Positions 63,926 to 64,000 of a stretch of DNA of 64,000 bases are shown in pieces. Position 1 is the first letter of the stretch, and each line of letters begins with the position of its first letter. The stretch covers positions 299,501 through 363,500 of the forward strand of contig JABMCL010002457.1 in NCBI GenBank assembly GCA_018857735.1, read 5' to 3'. This DNA is from Alviniconcha marisindica (taxonomy: Eukaryota; Mollusca; Gastropoda; Provannidae). The notes under the pieces are model-generated. The model was given only the letters and a program-made list of their open reading frames with translations, was not told the origin of the DNA and made no database searches. Position numbers and translations under genes: made by a program.

Positions 63926-64000
63926 CCGGCCTTTTCTCATCAAAAGAAATTAAACATTACTGAAGAAATAATAAGAAGGTGATGATCAGTAGCGCTCAGT

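Overview
The window looks like animal nuclear DNA, most likely from a mollusc and probably a gastropod. The grounds are small exons with GT-AG introns, a near-vertebrate-identical Rab1, very abundant (CA)n/(GT)n and (TC)n tracts, tRNA-SINE-like and non-LTR retrotransposon remnants, and many minisatellites. The taxon is an inference; no sequence search was run.

Region 1 (about 357-22840, + strand) is the 3' part of a large gene. I could thread 18 exons with consistent phases, giving about 1008 residues downstream of the first in-window Met. The predicted protein has the C-terminal half of a cadherin-like beta-sandwich domain, a degenerate U-box/RING-like module, several TPR-like helical repeats, a long Ala/Pro/Gly-rich linker, and a final TPR-containing domain. 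The 5' exons lie outside the window. Its introns hold tandem arrays, a MITE pair, inverted transposon copies and a retrotransposon RNase H remnant.

Region 2 (about 27000-37200, + strand) is a complete Rab1 gene of 7 coding exons and 205 residues. It has a TATA-less promoter with ETS, CRE, CCAAT and YY1-type sites.

Region 3 (about 40243-58745, - strand) contains a tetraspan membrane protein resembling TMEM196. Three coding exons give 182 residues, ending in a stop and an AATAAA. A further acceptor-bearing exon at 40243-40596 may be an alternative C-terminal exon. The rest of 36-64 kb is dominated by repeats: minisatellites at 39.4, 44.1, 47.5, 49.1, 55.8, 56.8, 57.6, 58.8 and 62.4 kb, foldback elements, a SINE, and poly-C/poly-G and CA tracts.

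The three genes show no obvious functional link. Rab1 acts in ER-Golgi traffic, the first gene suggests a ubiquitin/TPR scaffold, and the third is a membrane protein. The most striking pattern is that several minisatellites appear to have grown out of splice junctions. Examples are a 33-bp array carrying the acceptor of one exon, an 83-bp triplication of a donor, an array repeating the acceptor flank of the tetraspan exon 3, and a 45-bp array of about 40 units. On the tetraspan sense strand many units of that last array read polypyrimidine-CAG|GTAAGA, the form of a recursive splice site.
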